Assembly (NCBI RefSeq): GCF_003574965.1
Contig: NZ_CP032317.1
Span: 62,001 to 126,000 of the forward strand
Direction of reading: 5' to 3'
Source of the DNA: Hymenobacter oligotrophus
GTDB taxonomy: Bacteria > Bacteroidota > Bacteroidia > Cytophagales > Hymenobacteraceae
DNA length: 64,000 nucleotides
Shown: positions 9,551 through 17,500 of the stretch, one piece after another
Layout: each line of letters begins with the position of its first letter
Position numbering within the stretch: the stretch's first letter is position 1
Position numbers and translations under genes: made by a program
The notes under the pieces: model-generated
Told to the model about the DNA's origin: nothing
Seen by the model: the letters and a program-made list of their open reading frames with translations, nothing else
Databases searched by the model: none

Positions 9551-9820
9551 CTTGCCTACGTGCCAGGTAATTTCTCACCAATACCCTTTTCTGGCACTTT
9601 TGCTTTCTAAGTAGCTGGCCGGCCCTCACCACAAAAGCCGGACAGCGATACAAAAGTACAGCGGCCACGGGGGTAGGCGGCCCAAACTGGCTGAACGGCA
9701 GCCCGAACTGTGTGAACAGTGCACTTGCCTAAGCGAGCGTGCGCGGTGGCTTTCAACTCAGTTCGGGCTTGCTGTCAGTAGTAGCCTGAACGCCGTACCA
9801 GGCAGCGGCCGCAAAAAAAA

Positions 9821-9853
9821 TTTGCAAGTTTCGGACGAGCTGTGTTAAGTTTG
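9821..9853 (+). promoter_or_regulatory. Bacteroidota promoter for tRNA-Lys
   Basis: TTTG at 9821-9824 (the -33 element) and TAAGTTTG at 9846-9853 (a -7 element fitting TAnnTTTG), separated by 21 bases. Transcription would begin about 40 bases before the tRNA. Confidence 0.8.
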
Positions 9854-9902
9854 CACCCCGTTTCAGCAATGCCTGTGCACGCAAGCACGCCGACCGGAAA
9901 AC

Positions 9903-9975
9903 GATTCTGTAGCTCAGCTGGTAGAGCAATACACTTTTAATGTATGGGTCCTGGGTTCGAATCCCAGCGGAATCA
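9903..9975 (+). tRNA. tRNA-Lys (anticodon TTT)
   Basis: A 73-base cloverleaf. The 7-base acceptor stem is GATTCTG with CGGAATC (one G-T pair), the D stem GCTC/GAGC, the anticodon stem ATACA/TGTAT with loop CTTTTAA giving anticodon TTT, a 5-base variable loop, and the T arm CTGGG-TTCGAAT-CCCAG. The discriminator base is A. CCA is not encoded. It has its own promoter and terminator. Confidence 0.96.
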
Positions 9976-9980
9976 CTCCA

Positions 9981-10009
9981 AAGCCTCGCACTTCTGCGGG
10001 GCTTTTTTG
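9981..10009 (+). terminator. terminator of tRNA-Lys
   Basis: A 10-base stem with one G-T pair (AAGCCTCGCA with TGCGGGGCTT), a 4-base loop and a run of six T, starting six bases after the tRNA. Confidence 0.88.
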
Positions 10010-10124
10010 TTGTAGCAGGTATCAGCTGCTGCCGTGCTCGCCCGCTTACCGCCTAGGTACTGGGCCAGCCCAAAACCGATGCAGGCCGCAGCTGCGTAAG
10101 CATTGCAACATCACCTTCTGCACT

Positions 10125-10691
10125 ATGCACATTCGTTCGGCTGTATTGCTGCTGCTAGCGGCGGGTTGGTTTTCGGGGGCGCAAGCCCAAACCAAGCCGG
10201 CAGGCGCCAAGCCACCAAAGCCCGCGGCGGCCAGGCCGGCCGCGCCGCGCAACCCCTACTACTCGCGCACCGATACCACCCGCTTGCGCCTCTCCGACGC
10301 ACAATGGCAAAAGGTACTTACGCCGGAGGTGTACCGCGTGGCCCGCGGCAAAGGCACGGAGCGCGCGTTTACGGGCAAATACTGGAACGCCACCGGCCGC
10401 GGTACTTACTATTGCGCACCCTGCGGCAACGCCCTGTTTCGCTCCGATGCCAAATTTGCCAGCGACTGTGGCTGGCCCAGCTTTTTTGAGCCCCTGCGTG
10501 CCAAATCGGTGAGGTACTTGCCCGACAACACGTACGGCATGGAGCGCATCGAGGTGGTGTGCGGCCGTTGCGATTCGCACCTCGGCCACATTTTCGACGA
10601 CGGGCCCGCGCCCACCTACAAGCGCTTTTGCATGAACTCCATCGTGCTCGACTTTGTGCCGAGTGGCGTGGCCAGCTTTGGCCTGCGCTAA
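10125..10691 (+). CDS. msrB: peptide-methionine (R)-S-oxide reductase MsrB, exported
   Basis: MsrB reduces the R-sulfoxide of methionine in damaged proteins. The 188-residue product starts with a signal peptide (about 1-22, ending GAQAQ) and a Pro/Ala-rich linker, so it works in the periplasm. The domain (about 55-182) has the four zinc cysteines (C97 and C100 in CAPC; C146 and C149 in CGRC), the recycling cysteine C115 (SDCGWPSF) and the catalytic C169 in KRFCMNS. Family blocks TGKYWNATGRGTYYC and SHLGHIFDDGP are intact. It appears to be a single gene after the tRNA terminator. Its periplasmic electron donor is not visible nearby. Confidence 0.95.
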   Translation: MHIRSAVLLLLAAGWFSGAQAQTKPAGAKPPKPAAARPAAPRNPYYSRTDTTRLRLSDAQWQKVLTPEVYRVARGKGTERAFTGKYWNATGRGTYYCAPCGNALFRSDAKFASDCGWPSFFEPLRAKSVRYLPDNTYGMERIEVVCGRCDSHLGHIFDDGPAPTYKRFCMNSIVLDFVPSGVASFGLR

Positions 10692-10715
10692 CGCAGCGCG
10701 CCTCGGAGTACCTAA

Positions 10716-11144
10716 TCAACGGCGGTTGGCCTCGTGGGCCTGCCGCCGTTGTTCGTTTTGTTGCAAGTCGTTCAGCTCGATGTTGAGGGCGTCTACGGAA
10801 ATCTGAATTTCCCACAGCGACAACCCCAACGATACCAGCAACATCAGCAAACTGGCCCCGAACACGAGCTTGCCTAGGTTGGCGAAACCGGCGTACAGCA
10901 AAAACATACACAGTACGCAGCCAAACATGCTGGCAATACCTACGGCCTGCATGTTGCGCACTAGCCCCAGGCGCCGCCGCAGGTTCCGGATTTGCCGCAT
11001 GTAATGTTCGTTGTGGGTTTCGGCGTACTGCGCCTTAAGCGTGCGCACTAGGTTGGCCAAGGCCAGAAAGCGGTTGGTAAACGCCAACAACAGCAACGAC
11101 AACGCCGGAAACAACAAGGCCGGGGTGGTAAGCGAAATATCCAT
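10716..11144 (-). CDS. DUF2721 family membrane protein
   Basis: A 142-residue membrane protein of the DUF2721 type. The ATG at 11144 gives the family start MDISLTTPALLFPALSLLLL; a longer frame reaches 11288 but its extra residues are low-complexity and overlap the upstream region. There is one N-terminal helix with a FTNRFLALANLVRTL segment, a charged central stretch (RQIRNLRRRLGLVRN), two further helices, and a C-terminal amphipathic helix (IQISVDALNIELNDLQQ). Function is unknown for the family. It is convergent with MsrB and divergent from the M14 peptidase. Confidence 0.82.
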   Translation of the reverse strand: MDISLTTPALLFPALSLLLLAFTNRFLALANLVRTLKAQYAETHNEHYMRQIRNLRRRLGLVRNMQAVGIASMFGCVLCMFLLYAGFANLGKLVFGASLLMLLVSLGLSLWEIQISVDALNIELNDLQQNEQRRQAHEANRR

Positions 11145-11300
11145 AAGCTCAGCAATAAGCAGCAGCGGCTGGCCCGGTGCGGCGAGCCTAAAAGTACCTA
11201 GGGGCGGTAGTATAACCACATCGGCTACCTTGCGGCGTACATTCGCTGCAGGGCCGCAGGTCCTTTCATCTACCCACGTTTTTTCCACCTAGGCAAAACG

Positions 11301-13874
11301 ATGACACTACCGTTTACCCGCGTGTTGCGCGCCGGGCTACTGGCCCTGAGTGTGGCAACGGCCGCCCCCAGCGTGGCGCAGCAGGCGCTGCAGTCGCCCG
11401 AGCAGTTTTTGGGGTACAAGCTGGGCAGCCGCTTTACCTACCACGCCGATGTGCTGCGCTACGCCGAGTACCTGGCGCAGCAGCACGCCGACCGCATGCG
11501 CATCGTGCCCTACGGCCGCACCTACGAAGGCCGCCCGCTCGAGGTGGTGCAAATAGCCTCCGCGCGCAACCTGCAACGCCTCGACGACATCCGGCGCAGC
11601 AACTTGCGCCGCGCCGGCCTCGAAAGCGGCACGCCCAGCCTCGATCAGCCGGCCATTGTGTGGCTGAGCTACAACGTGCACGGCAACGAGGCCGTGTCGA
11701 GCGAGGCCGTGCTGCAGGTGCTCTACGACTTCAGCAACCCGCAAAACAAAGAGGCGCAAGCCCTGCTCGAGCGGGTGGTGCTGCTGATTGACCCCTGCGT
11801 GAACCCCGACGGGCGCGAGCGGTACGCGCAGTGGTACGGCCGCGTGGCCGGGGCGCCCGCCAATGCCTCGCCGCTTAGCTGGGAGCACCGCGAGCCGTGG
11901 CCCGGCGGCCGCTTCAACCACTACATGTTCGATCTGAACCGCGACTGGGCCTGGCAAACCCAGCGCGAAAGCCAGCAGCGCATTGCCTTGTACAACCAGT
12001 GGCTGCCGCAGGTACACGCCGATTTTCACGAGATGAGTGCCGAAGCGCCGTATTACTTCTCGCCGGCGGCTAAGCCTTTCCACGAAGACATTACGCCTTA
12101 CCAGCGCAAGTTTCAGAACGTCATCGGCGACTACAACCGGCAAGTGTTCGATAAGAACGGCTGGCTTTATTTCAGCCGCGAAACTTACGACTTGTTTGCG
12201 CCCAGCTACGGCGACACCTGGCCCTCGTTTAACGGCGCCATCGGCATGACGTACGAGCAGGGCGGCAGCGGCCGCGCCGGCGTGCGCTACATCAAGAGCG
12301 ACGGCGACACGCTGACCTTGGCCGACCGCATTGCCCACCACCACGCCGCCAGCTGGGCCACCATCAGGGCCGCCGCCGACCACCAGCAGGAGATGCTAAA
12401 GGAGTTCGACAAGTACTACCAGGATGCCCGCCAGCGGCCCCGCGGCCGCTACAAGAGCTACGTGGTAAGCGGCTCGCCCGAGCGCATGGCGCCGCTCGTC
12501 GATTACCTGCAGCGCCAGCAAATTCAGTTTGGCTACCTAGGCGAGCGGCGCAAAACCCAGGCCTACAACTACAGCAGCGGCAAGCGCGAAGGCGTAACGC
12601 TGCAGCCTACCGATGTGGTCATTAGCATGTACCAGCCCAAATCGACGCTGGTAAAAGTGCTGTTTGAGCCGCAGGCGGCCTTGGAAGACTCGCTGACCTA
12701 CGACATCACGGCTTGGGCCTTGCCCTACGCCTACGGGTTGCAGGGCTACGCGCTTACCACTAACCTGAAGGCCGGGGGCAAGGCACCTGCTGCGGCAAGC
12801 AAGCCCAACGCTACGCTGCCCGCCGCCGATGGCACCACCTACGCCTACATTGCCCGCTGGAACTCGCTGCGCGATGCGCGCCTGCTCTCGGCTTTGCTGC
12901 AACGCCAGGTGCGCGTACGCGTGGCCTACCAGCCCTTCGAGGCCGGTGGGCAGAAATTTCAGGCCGGTACGCTGCTGATCAACCGCGGCAACAACCAAAA
13001 CCTGGGCAACCGCTTCGATGCTGTGGTGCGCAGCCTGGCCGATTCGGTGGGGGCTGAGCTAACGGCCGTGAAAACCGGCTTTGCCACCGAAGGCAGCGAC
13101 CTGGGCTCGGGCAACGTGCACGGCGTGGCCCGGCCCAACGTAGCCCTGCTGGCCGGCCCCGGCACCGATGCCACCGCTTTCGGCGAGGTGTGGCACTTCT
13201 TCGAGCAGCAACTGGGTTACCCCGTGTCGGTTATTGGCACCGATTACTTTGCCTCGGTGCCGCTGAACAAGTTTGATGTGCTGGTGCTGCCCGATGGCAA
13301 CTACGCCGATGTGCTAAATGAGCGGCAGCTCGAAAATCTGAAAACTTGGGTGCGCAGCGGCGGACGTCTGGTAGCCATGGAAGGCGCCATGGGTTACTTG
13401 GCCGGCAAAAAAGATTTTGCGCTGAAAACCAAATCGGCCGACTCAAGCCAAACCAACTCCAAGAAAGGCGCTGCCCCCGCCGACCCTTACCGGCAGCTGC
13501 GCCGCTACGGCACCGCCGAGCGCGAGGCCTTGCAGGAGCAAGTGCAAGGCAGCGTGTACCGCGTGGAGCTCGACAATACGCACCCGCTGGCCTTTGGCTA
13601 CCCCAGCAGCTACTTTGCCTTGGTGCGTAGCCCGCTCAACTACCAGTTTTTAGGCGAAGGCAGCTGGAACGTAGGCGTGCTGAAAAAAGGCCAGGCCGCC
13701 TCGGGCTTCACGGGCAGCCAGGTGCGCGCCAAACTCAACGACACCGTAGTGCTGGGCGTGCAGGACCTCGGCCGCGGCCAAGTGGTGTACCTCGGCGACA
13801 ACCCGCTGTTCCGGGGTTTTTGGCAAGCCGGCAAATTGCTGTTCACGAATGCCATTTTTATGGTGGGCCAGTAG
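11301..13874 (+). CDS. exported M14-family zinc carboxypeptidase
   Basis: A large (857 residues) exported metallopeptidase of the M14 type. A signal peptide covers about 1-27. The N-terminal catalytic domain carries the zinc ligands H127 and E130 (YNVHGNEAVSSEAV), the segment DPCVNPDGRERY, a FDLNRDWAWQTQ block and the later VHADFHEMS, which supplies the third ligand histidine. The C-terminal half has alternating alpha/beta segments (VLVLPDGNYADVL, LKTWVRSGGRLVAMEGAMGYL, GQVVYLGDNPLFRGFW) resembling the glutamine-amidotransferase-like domain often fused to these enzymes. It probably degrades peptides outside the cytoplasm. It is monocistronic, with a strong terminator downstream. Confidence 0.9.
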   Translation: MTLPFTRVLRAGLLALSVATAAPSVAQQALQSPEQFLGYKLGSRFTYHADVLRYAEYLAQQHADRMRIVPYGRTYEGRPLEVVQIASARNLQRLDDIRRSNLRRAGLESGTPSLDQPAIVWLSYNVHGNEAVSSEAVLQVLYDFSNPQNKEAQALLERVVLLIDPCVNPDGRERYAQWYGRVAGAPANASPLSWEHREPWPGGRFNHYMFDLNRDWAWQTQRESQQRIALYNQWLPQVHADFHEMSAEAPYYFSPAAKPFHEDITPYQRKFQNVIGDYNRQVFDKNGWLYFSRETYDLFAPSYGDTWPSFNGAIGMTYEQGGSGRAGVRYIKSDGDTLTLADRIAHHHAASWATIRAAADHQQEMLKEFDKYYQDARQRPRGRYKSYVVSGSPERMAPLVDYLQRQQIQFGYLGERRKTQAYNYSSGKREGVTLQPTDVVISMYQPKSTLVKVLFEPQAALEDSLTYDITAWALPYAYGLQGYALTTNLKAGGKAPAAASKPNATLPAADGTTYAYIARWNSLRDARLLSALLQRQVRVRVAYQPFEAGGQKFQAGTLLINRGNNQNLGNRFDAVVRSLADSVGAELTAVKTGFATEGSDLGSGNVHGVARPNVALLAGPGTDATAFGEVWHFFEQQLGYPVSVIGTDYFASVPLNKFDVLVLPDGNYADVLNERQLENLKTWVRSGGRLVAMEGAMGYLAGKKDFALKTKSADSSQTNSKKGAAPADPYRQLRRYGTAEREALQEQVQGSVYRVELDNTHPLAFGYPSSYFALVRSPLNYQFLGEGSWNVGVLKKGQAASGFTGSQVRAKLNDTVVLGVQDLGRGQVVYLGDNPLFRGFWQAGKLLFTNAIFMVGQ

Positions 13875-13893
13875 GCACCTAAGGCTAACTACC

Positions 13894-13930
13894 AAAAAGC
13901 CCCGCCGGAGCAATCCGGCGGGGCTTTTTT
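13894..13930. terminator. bidirectional terminator
   Basis: Perfect 16-base stem (13894-13909 with 13914-13929) and a GCAA loop, A-run on one side and T-run on the other, between the M14 peptidase and the convergent repeat protein. Confidence 0.9.
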
Positions 13931-13948
13931 ATGGGTTCGAGGCGAGGG

Positions 13949-14425
13949 TTAGTCTACGATGTCCTCGGCTTTGTTGCCTACTTTTTTGGCGCCGCTCTTA
14001 ACGCCGCGGCCTACTTTTTTAGCGCCTTTGCCCACGGTGCGGCCTACTTTCTTACCGCCGCGCTTTACGTCGCTGCCCGTGTTGCTTACCATACGGCCAG
14101 ATTTGGTGCGCTCGTAGGGCGTGTTGGTGCCGGTGGCGGGCGTAGCCGAGCTGTTGGCATCGTTCGTGGTCGTGGTGCCCGTCATGGTGCCGCCAGTAGT
14201 CGTCGTGCCCGTGGTGGTGGTGCCGGTGTTGTACGTACCCGAGGTAGTACCCGTCGACATGGTGCCCGACGTGGTGCCAGTAGACATAGTACCCGAGGTA
14301 GTGCCCGTAGTGGTGGTGCTACCGCCGGTGGTGGTAGTCGAAGACGACGAGGTGGTGCCGGTTTGGGCCATGGCCGAAATGCTGGTCAGCGCAACGGCCG
14401 ACAGGAGCATCAGTATCTTTTTCAT
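13949..14425 (-). CDS. secreted Thr/Ser/Gly-repeat protein with a basic C-terminus
   Basis: A 158-residue exported low-complexity protein. The signal peptide (MKKILMLLSAVALTSISAMA) is followed by a Thr/Ser/Gly region (about 22-100) with imperfect nine-residue repeats of the type TTSGTMSTG, then a linker, then a basic C-terminal part made of repeated GKKVGR / GAKKVGR units ending AEDIVD. The tandem DNA repeats at about 14170-14330 are this coding region. No enzyme motif is present. It may be a cell-surface or periplasmic protein binding acidic polymers, but that is a guess. The family is not recognised. Confidence 0.72.
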   Translation of the reverse strand: MKKILMLLSAVALTSISAMAQTGTTSSSSTTTTGGSTTTTGTTSGTMSTGTTSGTMSTGTTSGTYNTGTTTTGTTTTGGTMTGTTTTNDANSSATPATGTNTPYERTKSGRMVSNTGSDVKRGGKKVGRTVGKGAKKVGRGVKSGAKKVGNKAEDIVD

Positions 14426-14481
14426 AGGATGAGGTCAGATTAAGAATCGACCTTTCTACGCAAACCCGGCAACAAGGATAC

Positions 14482-15705
14482 TTAAGGCAGTAATAAAGAA
14501 CTGTCGCCGTAGCTTAAAAAGCGGTAGTTGTTGGCCAATGCGTGGTCGTACACACGGCGCCAGCCGGGCCCAATTAAGGCCGCAATGAGCAGCAGCAGGG
14601 TGCTTTCGGGCTGATGAAAATTGGTAATAAGCCCTTGCATGGCCCGAAAGCGGTAGCCCGGCGCAATTAGCAGCTGCGTGCTGGCTTGCAAGGCATCGTC
14701 GCCGCGGCGCTCCAGCTCATCGAGCAAGGCTTGCAGCGCCGCTTGCATGGGTACTTCGGTAGCGTGTTCGTAGGGCTCCCACTGCTGCACCACGCCCGAT
14801 AAGTTGCCGCCGCGCACCACTCGGCAGCCTAGCCAGTACAAGCTCTCGAGCGTGCGCAGGCTGGTGGTGCCCACGGCAATAACGGGCCTAGGTGCGTGGG
14901 CTATCAGCTGGCGCAGCACCTGGCGGGTGGCGCTTATCGGCTCGGAGTGCATGGCGTGGTCGGCCATCTGGGCGGCTTTCACCGGCTGAAACGTGCCCGC
15001 ACCCACGTGCAGAGTTAGCTGCGCGCTCTGAATGCCGCGGGCCCCGAGGGCTTGCAATACGCGCTCCGTAAAGTGCAGCCCGGCCGTAGGCGCCGCCACG
15101 GCGCCGTCGTGGGCAGCGTAAACAGTCTGGTAACGCTCGTCGTCGGTGGGGTTGGCTTCGCGGTTGAGGTAGGGCGGCAGCGGCAGGCGGCCCGCGCCGG
15201 CCAGCACCTGCGCAAACGGCAACTCAGCCGGCTGCCACCGAAACCGGATTAACGAGCTGCCTTCTTCGGCGGCTTCGCGCTCGGCCTCGAGCACGGCGGT
15301 TTGGCCATCGGGCGTGGTAAAGGTGGCCTGCACGGCGCCAGTTTTCCAGCGCTTGCCGTTGCCCACAAGGCAGCGCCACACGCACGCGCCGGTTTGTTGC
15401 ATGGCCGGCTCAATGGCGCGGCTGGGTGCTACGGGTTCCAGGCAAAATAACTCTATTTGGCCGCCGGTGGGCTTGTGCAAATACAGGCGCGCCCGCACCA
15501 CTTTCGTGTTGTTGAAAACGAGCAATGCATCAGGAGGCAATTGCTCGGGCAACTCCCGGAAAATATGATCGGCAATAGCGCCCTGGCGGTACACCAGCAG
15601 GCGCGAGCCGTCGCGGTCGGGTAGGGGCTCCGGCGCGATGCGCTCGGCCGGTAAGTCGTAGGCGAAGTCCTGTATGGAAAGCTGGCGGGGGTCGGGGGTG
15701 TGCAT
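14482..15705 (-). CDS. queA: S-adenosylmethionine:tRNA ribosyltransferase-isomerase
   Basis: QueA transfers and isomerises the ribosyl group of SAM onto preQ1 in tRNA, making epoxyqueuosine at the wobble position of GUN-anticodon tRNAs. The 407-residue product is slightly longer than typical (about 345-360) because of internal insertions. Family blocks seen: SIQDFAYDLPAERIA, LLVFNNTKVVRARL, AAPTAGLHFT, LHVGAGTFQPV, VGTTSLRTLES and the C-terminal NFHQPESTLLLL...NNYRFLSYGDSSLLL. The ATG at 15705 is chosen because translation upstream is atypical. It lies downstream of the methyltransferase-like gene on the same strand, with a hairpin between them. No other queuosine genes are in view. Confidence 0.95.
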   Translation of the reverse strand: MHTPDPRQLSIQDFAYDLPAERIAPEPLPDRDGSRLLVYRQGAIADHIFRELPEQLPPDALLVFNNTKVVRARLYLHKPTGGQIELFCLEPVAPSRAIEPAMQQTGACVWRCLVGNGKRWKTGAVQATFTTPDGQTAVLEAEREAAEEGSSLIRFRWQPAELPFAQVLAGAGRLPLPPYLNREANPTDDERYQTVYAAHDGAVAAPTAGLHFTERVLQALGARGIQSAQLTLHVGAGTFQPVKAAQMADHAMHSEPISATRQVLRQLIAHAPRPVIAVGTTSLRTLESLYWLGCRVVRGGNLSGVVQQWEPYEHATEVPMQAALQALLDELERRGDDALQASTQLLIAPGYRFRAMQGLITNFHQPESTLLLLIAALIGPGWRRVYDHALANNYRFLSYGDSSLLLP

Positions 15706-15766
15706 CGGGGCAAAATTAACCCAGTGGCCAATACGGCGCTGCCCTAGGTAAACGGGGTACAAACAA

Positions 15767-15800
15767 CACGGCCACACCCGTAAAGTTGGGTGTGGCCGTG
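15767..15800 (-). terminator. hairpin between methyltransferase gene and queA
   Basis: A 13-base perfect stem (15767-15779 with 15788-15800) and an 8-base loop, just after the stop of the gene at 15836; on the minus strand it is followed by TTGTTTGT. Confidence 0.75.
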
Positions 15801-15835
15801 CTTTGCGAAGTTGGAAGGTTGCGCACCTAGGCGAC

Positions 15836-16624
15836 TTAAGGGCGCTTGAAAATCAGCAAGTGTTGCTGCGGCAGCGCCTTGATGTTCTCGACAAACTGCA
15901 ACCCCACGGCTTGCAGCTCGCGGCGGGCCTGTTCTTCGCTCATCCGATGAATGCGCTTGATGGGCACGTTGGGGTCTTCGGCGCGGTACTCTACCAGCGC
16001 CACGCGGCCGCCCGGCTTCAGCGAGTTTTTAATGGCGCGCATCATTTCCCTGGGGTGGTCAAACTCGTGGTAGGCGTCCACAATCAGCGCCAAATCCACG
16101 GCGTTGGCCGGTAGGTTGGGGTTTTTCACGGTGCCCAGCACGGGCTCCACGTTGGCAACCTTGCGGCGCTGGCTGGTGGCTTGCAGCTTTTCGAGCATTT
16201 GCGGCTGAATATCCACCGCCAGCACTTTGCCCTGGGGCACCAGCTCGCTCATGCGGAAAGTGAAGAACCCGGTGCCAGCGCCAATATCGGCCACTACATC
16301 GGTGGGCTTCAGCTTCAGCTCGCGCAGCAAAATATCGGTGCCTTCTTCCTGCTCCCGATCGGGGCGCTCCAGCCAGCCGGCGCCGTCGTGGCCCATTACG
16401 TGCGCAATTTGGCGGCCCATGTAATAGCGGCTAATGCCGTTGGGGTCTTGGGGGGCGCGGCGTTGGTAGCCAGCCGTATCGGGCGAGGCCTCGGTGCGGC
16501 CCTGCACCACACGGGCGGCGTCGCTTTCGGCAATGGGCGTTTGGGTGCAGGCAAACAGCAGCGCAGGCACCGCAAAGGTGGCCACTACTGCTCTGCGCAG
16601 AAACAAGGAGGCATCCGTAGGCAT
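15836..16624 (-). CDS. exported class I SAM-dependent methyltransferase-like protein
   Basis: A 262-residue protein with a Rossmann-fold methyltransferase domain: motif I (DVVADIGAGTGFFTFRM), the acidic residue after beta-2 (LAVDIQPQML), a post-I GTVKNPNLP segment, the DAYHEFDHP motif and LKPGGRVALVEYR. From the ATG at 16624 the first 26 residues (LFLRRAVVATFAVPALLFAC) look like a lipoprotein signal with Cys26; an ATG at 16663 would add 13 residues. A SAM-binding domain outside the cytoplasm is unusual because SAM is cytoplasmic. Either the signal is a membrane anchor, the domain binds something else, or it is a repurposed fold. It precedes queA on the same strand but a terminator separates them. 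Confidence 0.85.
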   Translation of the reverse strand: MPTDASLFLRRAVVATFAVPALLFACTQTPIAESDAARVVQGRTEASPDTAGYQRRAPQDPNGISRYYMGRQIAHVMGHDGAGWLERPDREQEEGTDILLRELKLKPTDVVADIGAGTGFFTFRMSELVPQGKVLAVDIQPQMLEKLQATSQRRKVANVEPVLGTVKNPNLPANAVDLALIVDAYHEFDHPREMMRAIKNSLKPGGRVALVEYRAEDPNVPIKRIHRMSEEQARRELQAVGLQFVENIKALPQQHLLIFKRP

Positions 16625-16710
16625 AGGCACGTGCAAAGAAAACGGCAACTGCGGGTTTAACAACGCTTGCCGCCAAAACCGTTCGCTGAGCCCTAACGCC
16701 AGAAAAAACC

Positions 16711-16731
16711 CAATTGATCCTCAATCAATTG
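16711..16731 (+). promoter_or_regulatory. operator-like dyad upstream of the Ala-rich lipoprotein gene
   Basis: Perfect 8-base inverted repeat CAATTGAT-N5-ATCAATTG in an A/T-rich stretch about 105 bases before the start at 16835 and about 85 bases from the divergent gene. It resembles a repressor site more than a terminator, but nothing identifies the regulator. Confidence 0.4.
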
Positions 16732-16834
16732 AAGAAAGAATATAGTTAATACTTCTTTTCTCTGTGCTAACTCCTATTTTCGGCTCAAATTCGTACCATT
16801 CCTTGGTTCAAACCTTTCTTAACCCATAATCACT

Positions 16835-17416
16835 ATGAAGCAACTTGCCTCTGCCCTCCAGAAAATGGCTGCTGCGGCCCTGTTTGCCGCTGCCCTCACG
16901 GGCTGCGCACGCAACGAGTACGCCATGCTGCCCAAAACCAGCTCGTACCACGGCGACCAGCACCGCTCGGTAGCCGTTAAGCCTGCCGCTCCGGTAGCCG
17001 AGCAAACCCCGGCCGCTGTAGCCACCGAGCCCGTAGCGCCGGCTGCCACGGTAGCTGCCGCACCCGTGAAAGAAGAAGCCGCTGCTCCGCGCAAGGCTGC
17101 TAAAGTAGCCAAGCAAGAGCGCGCCGAAGTAGCTTCCGCTCCCGCTGCTAAGCCCAATTTGGTGCAAAAAGCTCTTGTTGCTAAAGCACTGAAGAAAGTA
17201 GACAAGCTGGCTGCTAAGGCCGAGCTGAAAAAGCAGTCGAACGCTGCTTCGGCCGACGACGCCAACGCCCTGGCTAAAAACATCAAGCTGGGTATCATCC
17301 TGCTGCTCATCGGTGTTCTGCTCGGCATTTTCGGCGGTATCATCGGTCTGCTCGGTCTGATCTTCGCCATCATCGGTATCGTACTGATCGTACTCGGCCT
17401 GCTCGAAGAAATCTAG
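16835..17416 (+). CDS. Ala-rich lipoprotein with a C-terminal membrane hairpin
   Basis: A 193-residue protein with a clear lipobox (AALTGC, Cys24), an Ala/Pro/Val-rich flexible region (about 45-100), a Lys/Ala-rich helix (KALKKVDKLAAKAELKKQ) and two Gly-rich hydrophobic helices at the end (GIILLLIGVLLGIFGGIIG and LIFAIIGIVLIVLGLL). Membrane hairpins of this kind occur in small Bacteroidota proteins of unknown role. A lipid anchor at one end and transmembrane helices at the other would tether it at both ends, perhaps spanning the periplasm through the flexible linker. No enzyme motif is seen. Codons are biased toward GCT and GTA, as in well-expressed genes here. It is monocistronic with a very strong terminator. 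Confidence 0.75.
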   Translation: MKQLASALQKMAAAALFAAALTGCARNEYAMLPKTSSYHGDQHRSVAVKPAAPVAEQTPAAVATEPVAPAATVAAAPVKEEAAAPRKAAKVAKQERAEVASAPAAKPNLVQKALVAKALKKVDKLAAKAELKKQSNAASADDANALAKNIKLGIILLLIGVLLGIFGGIIGLLGLIFAIIGIVLIVLGLLEEI

Positions 17417-17436
17417 GTCGTACGCAACGTATCAGC

Positions 17437-17483
17437 GCAAACAAAAGCGCCCCGGCTGTAATAGCCGGGGCGCTTTTGTTTGC
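17437..17483. terminator. bidirectional terminator
   Basis: A perfect 21-base stem (17437-17457 with 17463-17483) and 5-base loop between the lipoprotein gene and the convergent priA. The internal AAAA/TTTT flanks suit termination in both directions. Confidence 0.9.
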
Positions 17484-17500
17484 GGGCCCTAGGTGCAAGG

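Noticed and set aside
14170-14330. Tandem repeats that could suggest a CRISPR-like array
   Set aside because: There are no unique spacers, and the repeats code in frame for the TTSGTMSTG units of a secreted protein.
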